Notes under the pieces: generated by a model | Told to the model about the DNA's origin: nothing | Database searches by the model: none | What the model saw: the letters and a program-made list of their open reading frames with translations, nothing else | From: Candidatus Nealsoniibacteriota bacterium | GTDB lineage: Bacteria > Patescibacteriota > Minisyncoccia > Minisyncoccales > GWA2-38-27 | Assembly (NCBI GenBank): GCA_030616085.1 | Contig: JAUWYA010000003.1 | Coordinates: forward strand, 1-49,412 | Length of the DNA stretch: 49,412 bases | Direction: 5' to 3' | Translations under genes and position numbers: made by a program | Part shown: positions 39,028 to 45,567 of the stretch, in pieces | How the letters are laid out: each line of letters starts with the position of its first letter | How positions within the stretch are numbered: position 1 is the stretch's first letter

Positions 39028-40524
39028 TTACATCTTTTCTGGAGCTGAAATACCCATTAAATCTAAAGTGTTTTTAAGAACGATCTGGGTTGCTAAAATC
39101 AAAGATAATCTAGCTTGGCTTAATTTTTTATCGTCTGTAAGAACTCTGCAATTTTTATAAAACTTATGAAAGCTCTCAGCTAAATCAATAGCATACTGTG
39201 GTATTCTTTGAACCTGATAATCTTTGGAAGTATCCTCAATAATCTCCTCAAATCTAATTAATTGTTTGATTAAAGATAGTTCGCCTGGATGAGTCAGTAA
39301 TTTTAAATTTGTTTCGGATTTCGGATTTCGGATTTCGGATTTTCTTAATATGCTGCATATTCTGGCGTGGGCGTATTGGACATAATAAACAGGGTTTTTC
39401 TGTGACTTTTCTTTTGCTAGCTTTAAATCAAAATTCAAATGAGCACCAGAACTTCTAATTAAAAAGAAGAACCGGGCAGCATCCAAGCCAACTTCATCAA
39501 CTAGTTCTTCTAAAGCCACATAAGTGCCGGCTCTCTTGGACATTTTAACTTGTTCCCCTTTTTCAAGAAGCCGTACCATCTGCATAATAATAAAATCTAT
39601 TTGTCCCTTTTTATAACCAAGCGCCTTTGCTGTAGCTTTCATTCTTCCAATGTATCCATGATGATCAGCTCCCCAGAAGTATATTAACTTATCAAATCCT
39701 CTATCAAACTTATTTTTCAAATATGCAATATCAGAAGCAAGATAAGTATAATCCCCGCCTTTTTTAATTAATACCCTGTCTTTATCATCTCCAAACTTTG
39801 TTGATTTAAACCACAAAGCTCCCTCTTTTTTATAGATTAATTTCTTTTTTCTCAAATAATCCAAAACTTTATCAACTTCTTTGTTTTTATACAAATTCTT
39901 TTGTGAAAACCAGTTATCAAATTTAATCTTTAACTTTCTTGTAATAAATTTCTGATTTTCTTTTTGAATTTGCAGAGCTGTTCTCTTCTCGCCCTTGTAA
40001 AGACCTTTTTTCAAATCTTCTACTTGCTTGCCTTGATCGTTAATATAAAACTCACGAGTCACTTCATAACCTGCTTTTTCTAAAACATTTGATAAAGCAT
40101 CTCCACAAAATCCACCGCGTCCATTACCTAAAGTCAAAGGACCGGTAGGATTTGCTGAAATGAATTCAACATTAATCTTTTGTTTTTCTCCAATCTTCAA
40201 ATCTCCAAACTTCTCCTTCTTTTTCAGAATTTCCACTGCTTGTTTTTGCAAATACTCTTTTGAAACAAAAAAATTAATAAATCCTCCCAAAACTTCTATT
40301 TTTTCTATGATAGATTTTTCTTTCTCAATTTCTGGCTTTAAAATTAAAGCCATTTCATTGTAGCTTTGCTTAAAATTTTTACTAATTACAAAAAGAACAT
40401 TGGTAGAATAATCTCCATGTGATTTATTTTCTGGTGTAACAACTATAATTTGAGACATATTATGATAATACCCCAAATTATTCATCGCTCTTTCTATTAT
40501 TTTTTTTATTTCATCTCTAATCAT
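39028..40524 (-). CDS. argS: Arginyl-tRNA synthetase
   Basis: This 498-residue class I synthetase has the N-terminal tRNA-D-loop domain (IDKR... region, 'SHGDYSTNVLF'), and VKMSKRAGTYVALEELVDEVG as the KMSKS region. The HIGH region reads ANPTGPLTLGNGRGGFCGDAL, so both canonical histidines (HIGH) are replaced (LGNG). The C-terminal DALR domain starts at 'YYVQYAHARICSILRKSEIRNPK', where a heptad tract at 39312-39343 is read in frame. It is 1 bp upstream of the phosphatase gene. Confidence 0.94.
   Translation of the reverse strand: MIRDEIKKIIERAMNNLGYYHNMSQIIVVTPENKSHGDYSTNVLFVISKNFKQSYNEMALILKPEIEKEKSIIEKIEVLGGFINFFVSKEYLQKQAVEILKKKEKFGDLKIGEKQKINVEFISANPTGPLTLGNGRGGFCGDALSNVLEKAGYEVTREFYINDQGKQVEDLKKGLYKGEKRTALQIQKENQKFITRKLKIKFDNWFSQKNLYKNKEVDKVLDYLRKKKLIYKKEGALWFKSTKFGDDKDRVLIKKGGDYTYLASDIAYLKNKFDRGFDKLIYFWGADHHGYIGRMKATAKALGYKKGQIDFIIMQMVRLLEKGEQVKMSKRAGTYVALEELVDEVGLDAARFFFLIRSSGAHLNFDLKLAKEKSQKNPVYYVQYAHARICSILRKSEIRNPKSETNLKLLTHPGELSLIKQLIRFEEIIEDTSKDYQVQRIPQYAIDLAESFHKFYKNCRVLTDDKKLSQARLSLILATQIVLKNTLDLMGISAPEKM
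39312..39343. repeat. Heptanucleotide tandem repeat inside argS
   Basis: TTTCGGA is repeated four times. On the coding strand it reads 'KSEIRNPKSE', the same peptide as in glyS, although the two synthetases are unrelated (class I and class II). It lies in the linker before LKLLTHPGEL. Confidence 0.88.
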
Positions 40525-40563
40525 TGTTTCCAGTTTACCTTATTTTCCTTAAAAATTCAAAAA

Positions 40564-40583
40564 ACAGAGGCCCGTCCTCTGCA
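40564..40583 (-). terminator. Terminator or attenuator hairpin upstream of argS
   Basis: On the minus strand CAGAGG-ACGGG-CCTCTG followed by TTTTTTG. No minus-strand gene lies upstream within 2 kb, so it would either stop antisense transcripts or attenuate argS expression from a promoter near 40600-40640. Confidence 0.6.
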
Positions 40584-40588
40584 AAAAC

Positions 40589-40617
40589 TTGACAGATTTA
40601 AGAATGTATAATAAGAT
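40589..40617 (+). promoter_or_regulatory. Promoter of the small membrane-protein gene
   Basis: TTGACA (40589-40594), 17 bp, TAAGAT (40612-40617). Divergent from argS. The leader is about 46 nt. Confidence 0.6.
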
Positions 40618-40670
40618 ATAAACATCGTGAAAAACTAAAATAGCAACTTAAAAATTGAAAAGGGGAAAAG

Positions 40671-40877
40671 ATGAATGGAATAATAAAAGGAGTAGAAACA
40701 AAAATGGGAAAGGTCATATTCTTAATATGCCTGATAATCATTGTGATGGGAACTCTATCCCTCCCTATCCTCCTCTATCTCGAAAAAGAAGCTAATCTTA
40801 TTGAATGCATAGTTGCCTTTGTTGGTGTTCTCCTTATGCTACGACTAGTATTTGCTGTAGCATTTGAGGATCCATAA
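40671..40877 (+). CDS. Small membrane protein, 68 residues
   Basis: Two hydrophobic helices (about residues 14-35 and 44-63) joined by a short polar loop (LEKEANLIE). GGGG lies about 7 nt before the ATG. A promoter and a strong terminator make it a single-gene unit. No family is recognised. Confidence 0.65.
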   Translation: MNGIIKGVETKMGKVIFLICLIIIVMGTLSLPILLYLEKEANLIECIVAFVGVLLMLRLVFAVAFEDP

Positions 40878-40893
40878 CAAAATAAAAATGAAG

Positions 40894-40914
40894 GTGCCGA
40901 GTTAATCTCGGCAC
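40894..40914 (+). terminator. Intrinsic terminator of the small membrane-protein gene
   Basis: GTGCCGAG-TTAA-(T)CTCGGCAC followed by ATTTTTTATTTC. Confidence 0.9.
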
Positions 40915-40951
40915 ATTTTTTATTTCTTGGAATATGGTAATATAAATTAAT

Positions 40952-41398
40952 ATGAAAATCCTAGCAGAAAATAGAAAAGCAAAGTTTGATTATGAAATCC
41001 TGGAGAAGTTTGAAGCAGGCATGGTTTTGATTGGACAAGAGGTAAAATCAATAAAATCAGGAAGAATGAGCTTAAAAGGCTCTTATGTGACACTAAGAGA
41101 AGAAGAGCCGTATTTAATCGGAGCTAATATCCCGCCTTATCAGCCGAAAAACATTTCTCCAGATTATGAGCCGGAAAAACCAAGGAAGCTTCTTTTGAAT
41201 AAATCAGAAATTAAGCATTTAATCGGTAAAACAAAAGAAAAGGGCTTGACTTTAGTGCCCTTAAGGGTGTATACTAAGAAAGGAAAAATAAAGCTTGAAT
41301 TCGGAACAGCTAAAGGAAGAAAGAAAGCCGACAAAAGAGAATTAATTAAAAAGAGAGAAACAGAAAGAGAGATTAAAAGAGAGCTTAAAGAAAGATAA
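40952..41398 (+). CDS. smpB: SsrA-binding protein SmpB
   Basis: The 148-residue OB-fold protein brings tmRNA to stalled ribosomes. It shows the family pattern (AENRKAKFDYEILEKFEAGMVLIGQEVKSIKSGRMSLKGSYV, then GLTLVPLRVYTKKGKIKLEFGTAKGRKKADKRE) and a basic C-terminal tail that acts in the decoding site. The tmRNA gene follows 52 bp downstream, which is the classical arrangement. Confidence 0.96.
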   Translation: MKILAENRKAKFDYEILEKFEAGMVLIGQEVKSIKSGRMSLKGSYVTLREEEPYLIGANIPPYQPKNISPDYEPEKPRKLLLNKSEIKHLIGKTKEKGLTLVPLRVYTKKGKIKLEFGTAKGRKKADKRELIKKRETEREIKRELKER

Positions 41399-41417
41399 TT
41401 ATGTATTTTGTCTACCG

Positions 41418-41446
41418 ATCATCAAATCGCAAAGCGATTTGATGAT
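41418..41446 (+). other. Perfect 13-bp hairpin just before tmRNA
   Basis: ATCATCAAATCGC-AAA-GCGATTTGATGAT ends 4 nt before the mature tmRNA 5' end. It has no T run, so a processing stem in a smpB-ssrA precursor is more likely than a terminator. Confidence 0.6.
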
Positions 41447-41450
41447 TTAG

Positions 41451-41773
41451 GGGGATGAATAGTTTCGACAGAAGTTTTTTGTCAAAATAGGGCAGGCAAA
41501 AATATTCTCAAATAAGTGCCAACTTGTTTAAGAAACCCGCGTTAGCTTTTGCTTAACGCCATCCTTTTCGTTGACTCTCGATAGACGAAAAAGGGTGTCA
41601 TTTATCGAGATAGATAGTTCTTTTTTGTCTCAGAAAAACTATCAAAACAAACGAGACTAAGGTGTTGGAATTTTGCTTATTACATATCTAACACACTAAA
41701 ATCAAAAATAAGCTAAGCTTGTAGAACTATTTTGATAAAACTTTTGGATGCGAGTTCGCCCTCGCCATCTCCA
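41451..41773 (+). ncRNA. ssrA: tmRNA (transfer-messenger RNA)
   Basis: The acceptor stem pairs GGGGATG (41451-41457) with CATCTCC (41766-41772), discriminator A at 41773; the CCA is not encoded. The 5' part GGGGATGAATAGTTTCGACAG and the 3' T arm GCGAGTTCGCCCTCGC match the tRNA-like domain. The tag frame resumes at GCC (41518-41520) and reads ANLFKKPALAFA, stop TAA at 41554-41556. The context is ATAAGT-GCC-AAC, parallel to the known resume site. It works with SmpB to rescue ribosomes, and the ALAFA tail should mark proteins for proteolysis. Confidence 0.95.
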
Positions 41774-41775
41774 CA

Positions 41776-42285
41776 GTGCAAAGAAAACCATTAGTCAACA
41801 ATTTAATAAGGGCTAGAGAAGTAAGACTAATTGATGAAACTGGAAAACAATTAGGAGTTTTGGCATTAGAAAAAGCGCTCCAAATGGCTAAAGAGCGCGG
41901 TTTCGATTTAATCCAAGTCACTGAAAAACTTGACCCGCCTGTTTGCAAAATAATGGATTATGGAAAATATCTTTATCATTTGAAAAAGAAAGAAAAATCA
42001 GCTAAACACCACACAGGCGGCGAACTTAAAGGAATAAGGTTGACTTTTGGAATTTCTGAACATGATTTAGAAACAAGAGTAAAACAAGCAGAAAAATTCC
42101 TAAAAAAAGGAGATAGGATTAGAATAGAAATGAAATTAAGGGGCAGACAAAAAGCTCTTCAGGGATTTGCCAGAGAAAAGATAAAAAAATTCCTGGAAAC
42201 TTTAGAAAAATCAATTCCTATAAAAACAGAAAGAGAATTAAAAAAACAACCAAGAGGATTAACAATGATTATTTCAAAAAGATGA
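41776..42285 (+). CDS. infC: Translation initiation factor IF-3
   Basis: This 169-residue factor blocks subunit joining and checks start codons. Both domains are present: VNNLIRAREVRLIDETGKQLGVL at the N-terminus, and the C-terminal 'KGDRIRIEMKLRGRQKALQGFAREKIKKFLETL'. The GTG at 41776 lies 2 nt after the tmRNA 3' end with no Shine-Dalgarno sequence, so translation may begin on a processed, almost leaderless mRNA; rare start codons (ATC at 41767) cannot be excluded, as infC often uses them. Its TGA originally overlapped the rpmI ATG; an element now separates them. Confidence 0.95.
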   Translation: MQRKPLVNNLIRAREVRLIDETGKQLGVLALEKALQMAKERGFDLIQVTEKLDPPVCKIMDYGKYLYHLKKKEKSAKHHTGGELKGIRLTFGISEHDLETRVKQAEKFLKKGDRIRIEMKLRGRQKALQGFAREKIKKFLETLEKSIPIKTERELKKQPRGLTMIISKR

Positions 42286-42286
42286 A

Positions 42287-42407
42287 CCCCGTTAGAGATA
42301 ACTAAAGATTAATATTTATGAATAATAAAATAAAAAAGACAAATAAAGGTTATATTATTAATACTAGCAGGATACGGTTGTCTAAAGATAACCTATCTCT
42401 AACGGGG
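42287..42407. repeat. CCCCGTTAG palindromic element inserted at the infC-rpmI junction
   Basis: This 121-bp copy is the longest. TGAA is duplicated at 42283-42286 and 42408-42411. Removal restores AAAAGATGAAAACACG, in which the infC stop and the rpmI start overlap as ATGA. The interior holds a 30-codon ORF (42318-42410, MNNKIKKTNKG...) whose TGA overlaps the rpmI GTG. Confidence 0.96.
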
Positions 42408-42589
42408 TGAAAACACGTAAATCAATCAAAAAACGCTTCAAGATAACTAAAACTGGCAAAGTTCTAAGAAGAGCAACTGGTCAGGACCATTTTCGTGCGA
42501 AAAAATCAGGGGAAAGAATTAGAAAAGGCAGAAAATGGGTTAGAGTTCCTAATCCTTTTGACAAAAAGATTAAAGACCTAATTAAGTAA
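42407..42589 (+). CDS. rpmI: 50S ribosomal protein bL35
   Basis: The 60-residue protein shows the bL35 pattern (KTRKSIKKRFKITKTGKVLRRATGQDHFRAKKSG). The start is a GTG whose first G belongs to the palindromic element and whose TG belongs to the duplicated target; the ancestral codon was evidently ATG. There is no good Shine-Dalgarno sequence in front of it, but an element-borne ORF stops on top of it (GGTGA), which could allow coupled re-initiation. rplT follows after 1 bp. Confidence 0.95.
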   Translation: MKTRKSIKKRFKITKTGKVLRRATGQDHFRAKKSGERIRKGRKWVRVPNPFDKKIKDLIK

Positions 42590-42590
42590 T

Positions 42591-42938
42591 ATGGTTAGAG
42601 TAAAAAGAGGAGCAACTGCACACAAAAGAAGGAAAAAAGTATTAAAACATACTAAAGGTTTTCGTTGGGGAAGAAAATCAAAATATAAATCAGCAAAAGA
42701 GGCCTTGCTTCACGCTTGGACATATTCATATAGAGATAGAAGAACAAAAAAAAGAGAGTTTAGAAAACTCTGGCAAATACAAATTAATGCTGCCTGCCGG
42801 AAACAAGACATCTCTTATAGCCGCTTCATTCACGGATTGAAAGAAAAAAAGATTGAACTTGATAGAAAAATATTATCTGAATTAGTAAAAAACAATGGCA
42901 AGATATTTGAAAAAATCGTAGAGAAAGTAAAAGAATAA
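42591..42938 (+). CDS. rplT: 50S ribosomal protein bL20
   Basis: The 115-residue protein matches bL20 (RVKRGATAHKRRKKVLKHTKGFRWGRKSKYKSAKEALLHAWTYSYRDRRTKKREFRKLWQIQINAACR). bL20 binds 23S rRNA early in assembly and in many bacteria represses its own operon by binding a leader. The conserved infC-rpmI-rplT order holds. A terminator follows at once. Confidence 0.96.
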   Translation: MVRVKRGATAHKRRKKVLKHTKGFRWGRKSKYKSAKEALLHAWTYSYRDRRTKKREFRKLWQIQINAACRKQDISYSRFIHGLKEKKIELDRKILSELVKNNGKIFEKIVEKVKE

Positions 42939-42965
42939 AAACCCCATCAACATGACGGGGTTTTT
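42936..42965 (+). terminator. Intrinsic terminator of infC-rpmI-rplT
   Basis: ACCCC...GGGGT hairpin (AACCCCATCAACATGACGGGG) followed by TTTTTGATTTT. It overlaps the end of the convergent polX transcript. Confidence 0.8.
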
Positions 42966-42969
42966 GATT

Positions 42970-44718
42970 TTATTTAAAATATTTTAATAACTTAGATAAT
43001 GGTTGGGTGTTAATTATATCTTTCTTCTCGGCCCAGCCGCGGCGGGCCTGGGCAATTCCAAATTCAATTAATGCTAATTGATTTTTATGATGAGCATCAG
43101 TATTAATTATCATTTTCACTCCTATTTTTTTTGCTTTTCTAATATTAATATCTTTTAAATCTAATCTATAAGGAGATGAGTTAATTTCAAGAATTGTATT
43201 AGTTTCTTTTGCTGCTTTTAAAATCTTATCAAAATCAATTTGATATTCATCTCTTTGTTTAAGTATTCTTCCAGTTGGATGAGAGATAATATCAACATTA
43301 GGATTCCTCATTGCTGTAATTATTCTTTGTGTCATTTTGTCTCTATCCATTTTCATACTGGAATGAACCCCAGCAATAACAAAATCTAGCTTAGCTAAAA
43401 CTTCATCTTTAATATCAATTGAACCATCATTCATAATATTACCTTCGCAACCTTGCAAAATTCTAATTTTAGAACTAAGCTTCTTATCCAATTTATCAAT
43501 CTCTTTTCTCTGTTTTGCTAATTGTTTTTCATTTAATCCATGCTCTATTCTTAAAAACTTAGTATGATCCGCAATTCCAATATATTTATAACCGATTTCT
43601 TGAGCAGCTTGCGCTATCTCTTCAATTGAATTTTTCCCGCCATCCCAATTAGAATGACAATGCAAGTCGCCTTTTATATCATTATATCCAATAATTTTAG
43701 GCAATTTCTTTTTTTGAGAAAGCTCTATTTCTCCTTGATTTTCTCTCATCTCCGGAGCAATTAAATCAAGCCCTATTGCTCTATATACTTCTTTTTCATT
43801 CTTGCCAGCAATCATCTTAGAGCCCTTAAAAACTCCATACTCATTTAATTTCAATCCTTTATGTATAGCAAGCCGACGAGTAGCAATGTTATGTTCTTTA
43901 GAGCCAGTAAAATACTGTAAAGCAGATCCATAGCTTTTTGAAGGAACAACTCTCAAATCCATATCAAACTTGCCCTTGGTTCTAACAGAAGAGCGGGTAG
44001 AACCCTTGCTCCAAACTTTGACTATTTCGGGCATAGAAACAAAAAAAGCCATTACTTTTTCTGGCTTTTTTGAAACTGCTAAAATATCAACATCTCCTAT
44101 TGTTTCCTTCATTCTTCTAACAGAACCGGCAATGCTTATCTTTTCAACTTCTTTTAGTTTATTTAATCTTTCTAAAACTTTATCTACAAGAGGTATTATC
44201 TCTCCCAAAAGAAATCTTCCTTTGCTCCTTTTTAAAAAAGCAATTCCTTGCAAAACATTCTTTTCTGTTTTTTCTCCAAATCCTTCCAAAGGAGCTATTT
44301 TATGAGCCTTAGCTGCTTTTTCTAAATCTTTTAGATTTTTAATCTTTAGCTTTTGATAAAGAACTTTTACTTTCTTAACTCCCATCCCTTCAACTGCAAT
44401 CAATTCTCCTAAATTTATCGGTGTTTCCTTTTTTAATCTTTCATAAGTTTTAACCCTGCCTGTTTTTAAATATTCTTCAATCTTTAAAGCAATGTTCTTT
44501 CCTACTCCAGGAACTTCTTCTAATGCTTTTAGCCCTCCTTGTTTATAAACATGTTCAATGTCTTGTTCCAAGCTTTCTAAAACAATCGCAACTCTTTTAT
44601 AAGCATAGGCCCTGAAAGAACCATTATCCATCTCAAGATAATTCGCCATATCATAAAATATCCTGGCTAATTCTTGATTGTTCACCCCGTTAGAAATTTT
44701 ATTATTTTTTTGAACCAT
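42970..44718 (-). CDS. polX: DNA polymerase/3'-5' exonuclease PolX
   Basis: The enzyme joins an N-terminal HhH region (ALEEVPGVGKNIALKIEEYL, LIAVEGMGVKKVKVLYQKL), a Pol-beta nucleotidyltransferase domain (GSVRRMKETIGDVDIL, the GSx..DxD core), and a C-terminal PHP exonuclease domain (KGDLHCHSNWDGG, HTKFLR, EGNIMNDG, INTDAHHKNQL). It serves in base-excision repair or gap filling. An element (44685-44765) is inserted through the start codon. The conserved part begins at the GTG at 44685 (VNNQELARIFYDMANYLEM, 571 residues); the ATG at 44718 inside the element would add 11 residues (MVQKNNKISNG). AAGGAG occurs inside the element but is poorly spaced for either. Confidence 0.94.
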   Translation of the reverse strand: MVQKNNKISNGVNNQELARIFYDMANYLEMDNGSFRAYAYKRVAIVLESLEQDIEHVYKQGGLKALEEVPGVGKNIALKIEEYLKTGRVKTYERLKKETPINLGELIAVEGMGVKKVKVLYQKLKIKNLKDLEKAAKAHKIAPLEGFGEKTEKNVLQGIAFLKRSKGRFLLGEIIPLVDKVLERLNKLKEVEKISIAGSVRRMKETIGDVDILAVSKKPEKVMAFFVSMPEIVKVWSKGSTRSSVRTKGKFDMDLRVVPSKSYGSALQYFTGSKEHNIATRRLAIHKGLKLNEYGVFKGSKMIAGKNEKEVYRAIGLDLIAPEMRENQGEIELSQKKKLPKIIGYNDIKGDLHCHSNWDGGKNSIEEIAQAAQEIGYKYIGIADHTKFLRIEHGLNEKQLAKQRKEIDKLDKKLSSKIRILQGCEGNIMNDGSIDIKDEVLAKLDFVIAGVHSSMKMDRDKMTQRIITAMRNPNVDIISHPTGRILKQRDEYQIDFDKILKAAKETNTILEINSSPYRLDLKDINIRKAKKIGVKMIINTDAHHKNQLALIEFGIAQARRGWAEKKDIINTQPLSKLLKYFK

Positions 44719-44765
44719 AGATTTTATGTTGTCCAAAGCTCCTTATTTTATAATTTCTAACGGGG
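44685..44765. repeat. CCCCGTTAG palindromic element inserted through the polX start codon
   Basis: This 81-bp copy has TTCA duplicated at 44681-44684 and 44766-44769 (TGAA on the coding strand). Removal restores ATGAACAATCAAGAA (Met-Asn-Asn-Gln-Glu), the usual PolX start. The old ATG now opens a 22-codon upstream ORF starting MNPVRN. Confidence 0.95.
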
Positions 44766-44773
44766 TTCATACA

Positions 44774-45415
44774 TTATGTCTTTGGCAAAAGAAATATCTT
44801 CTGCCGCGGTAGTTTTGGAAGAATGTCTTTCATGATAAACAAGAATAAAAGGGCGGCTATTACATTAAAAACGCTTACTCCAATGAAAAGAGGCGTAAAA
44901 CCAAAAGATTGAGCTACTGTTCCTCCAATAATCCCGGTTATTCCTGCTCCAAGCCCAAGAGCAGAACTGTCCAAACTCCAGCAGAATGCTTCTCTTCTTT
45001 TCTCAATATGACGAGTAAATATTGCTGACCAAGAAGGAAGGGCCATTGCCATTCCCAAAGCATGGATTATTTGAGCAATATATATATGCCAAGATATGGT
45101 AGCGAATATAAAGATGATCGGGGTAACAGCAGTTAAAAGAGTACCAATGAATAAAGCGTAATAATCATCTTTTTCTCCATGGTTTAAATCCAGATAATGA
45201 GCTATGGGTACTTGAAGAACAGATTTTACAAGCAAATAAATTCCAACAGCTATTCCAACAACTTTGACATTTCCTCCCTGAACATTATTAACAATAAAAA
45301 TAGCTAAAATCGGACCAATCAAACCCCAGCCAGAATTCAGAAACAAATCAGAGAAAACCATTATCTTTACAACTTTGTTTATCCCTTTTCTCTTTTTCTT
45401 TTTTTTCTTTGCCAT
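44774..45415 (-). CDS. Half-size MFS transporter-like protein
   Basis: The 213-residue protein has about six membrane helices (roughly 18-40, 50-70, 85-110, 112-128, 148-170, 175-198), half of a normal MFS carrier, with 'HALGMAMALPSWSAIFTRHIEKRREAFCWSLDSSALGLGAGITGIIGG' reading like the loop 2-3/helix 4-5 part. It could work as a homodimer or be a remnant; the clean start (MAKKKKKKRKGINK) and stop argue against recent truncation. A palindromic element lies exactly at its ATG. Substrate unknown. Confidence 0.75.
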   Translation of the reverse strand: MAKKKKKKRKGINKVVKIMVFSDLFLNSGWGLIGPILAIFIVNNVQGGNVKVVGIAVGIYLLVKSVLQVPIAHYLDLNHGEKDDYYALFIGTLLTAVTPIIFIFATISWHIYIAQIIHALGMAMALPSWSAIFTRHIEKRREAFCWSLDSSALGLGAGITGIIGGTVAQSFGFTPLFIGVSVFNVIAALLFLFIMKDILPKLPRQKIFLLPKT

Positions 45416-45416
45416 A

Positions 45417-45492
45417 CCCCGTAGTGAAAATTTAATAATGATTTCTGAAAGAAATCCTATGCCGCGTAGCGGATTAAATTTCTACTACAGGG
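45417..45492. repeat. CCCCGTAG-variant palindromic element at the MFS start codon
   Basis: This 76-bp copy (CCCCGTAGTGAAAATTTAAT...ATTAAATTTCTACTACAGGG) has CATA duplicated at 45413-45416 and 45493-45496 (TATG on the coding strand). The duplication carries the whole ATG, so the start codon is intact. Confidence 0.9.
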
Positions 45493-45531
45493 CATAATTA
45501 TTCTATTCTACCAAATCATTAAAACAAAAAC

Positions 45532-45554
45532 AACCCCCGCTAAGCGGGGTTGTT
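45532..45554 (-). terminator. Intrinsic terminator of the HD hydrolase gene
   Basis: On the minus strand CAACCCCGC-TTA-GCGGGG(G)TTG followed by TTTTTG. Confidence 0.85.
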
Positions 45555-45567
45555 TTATATCATCAGT

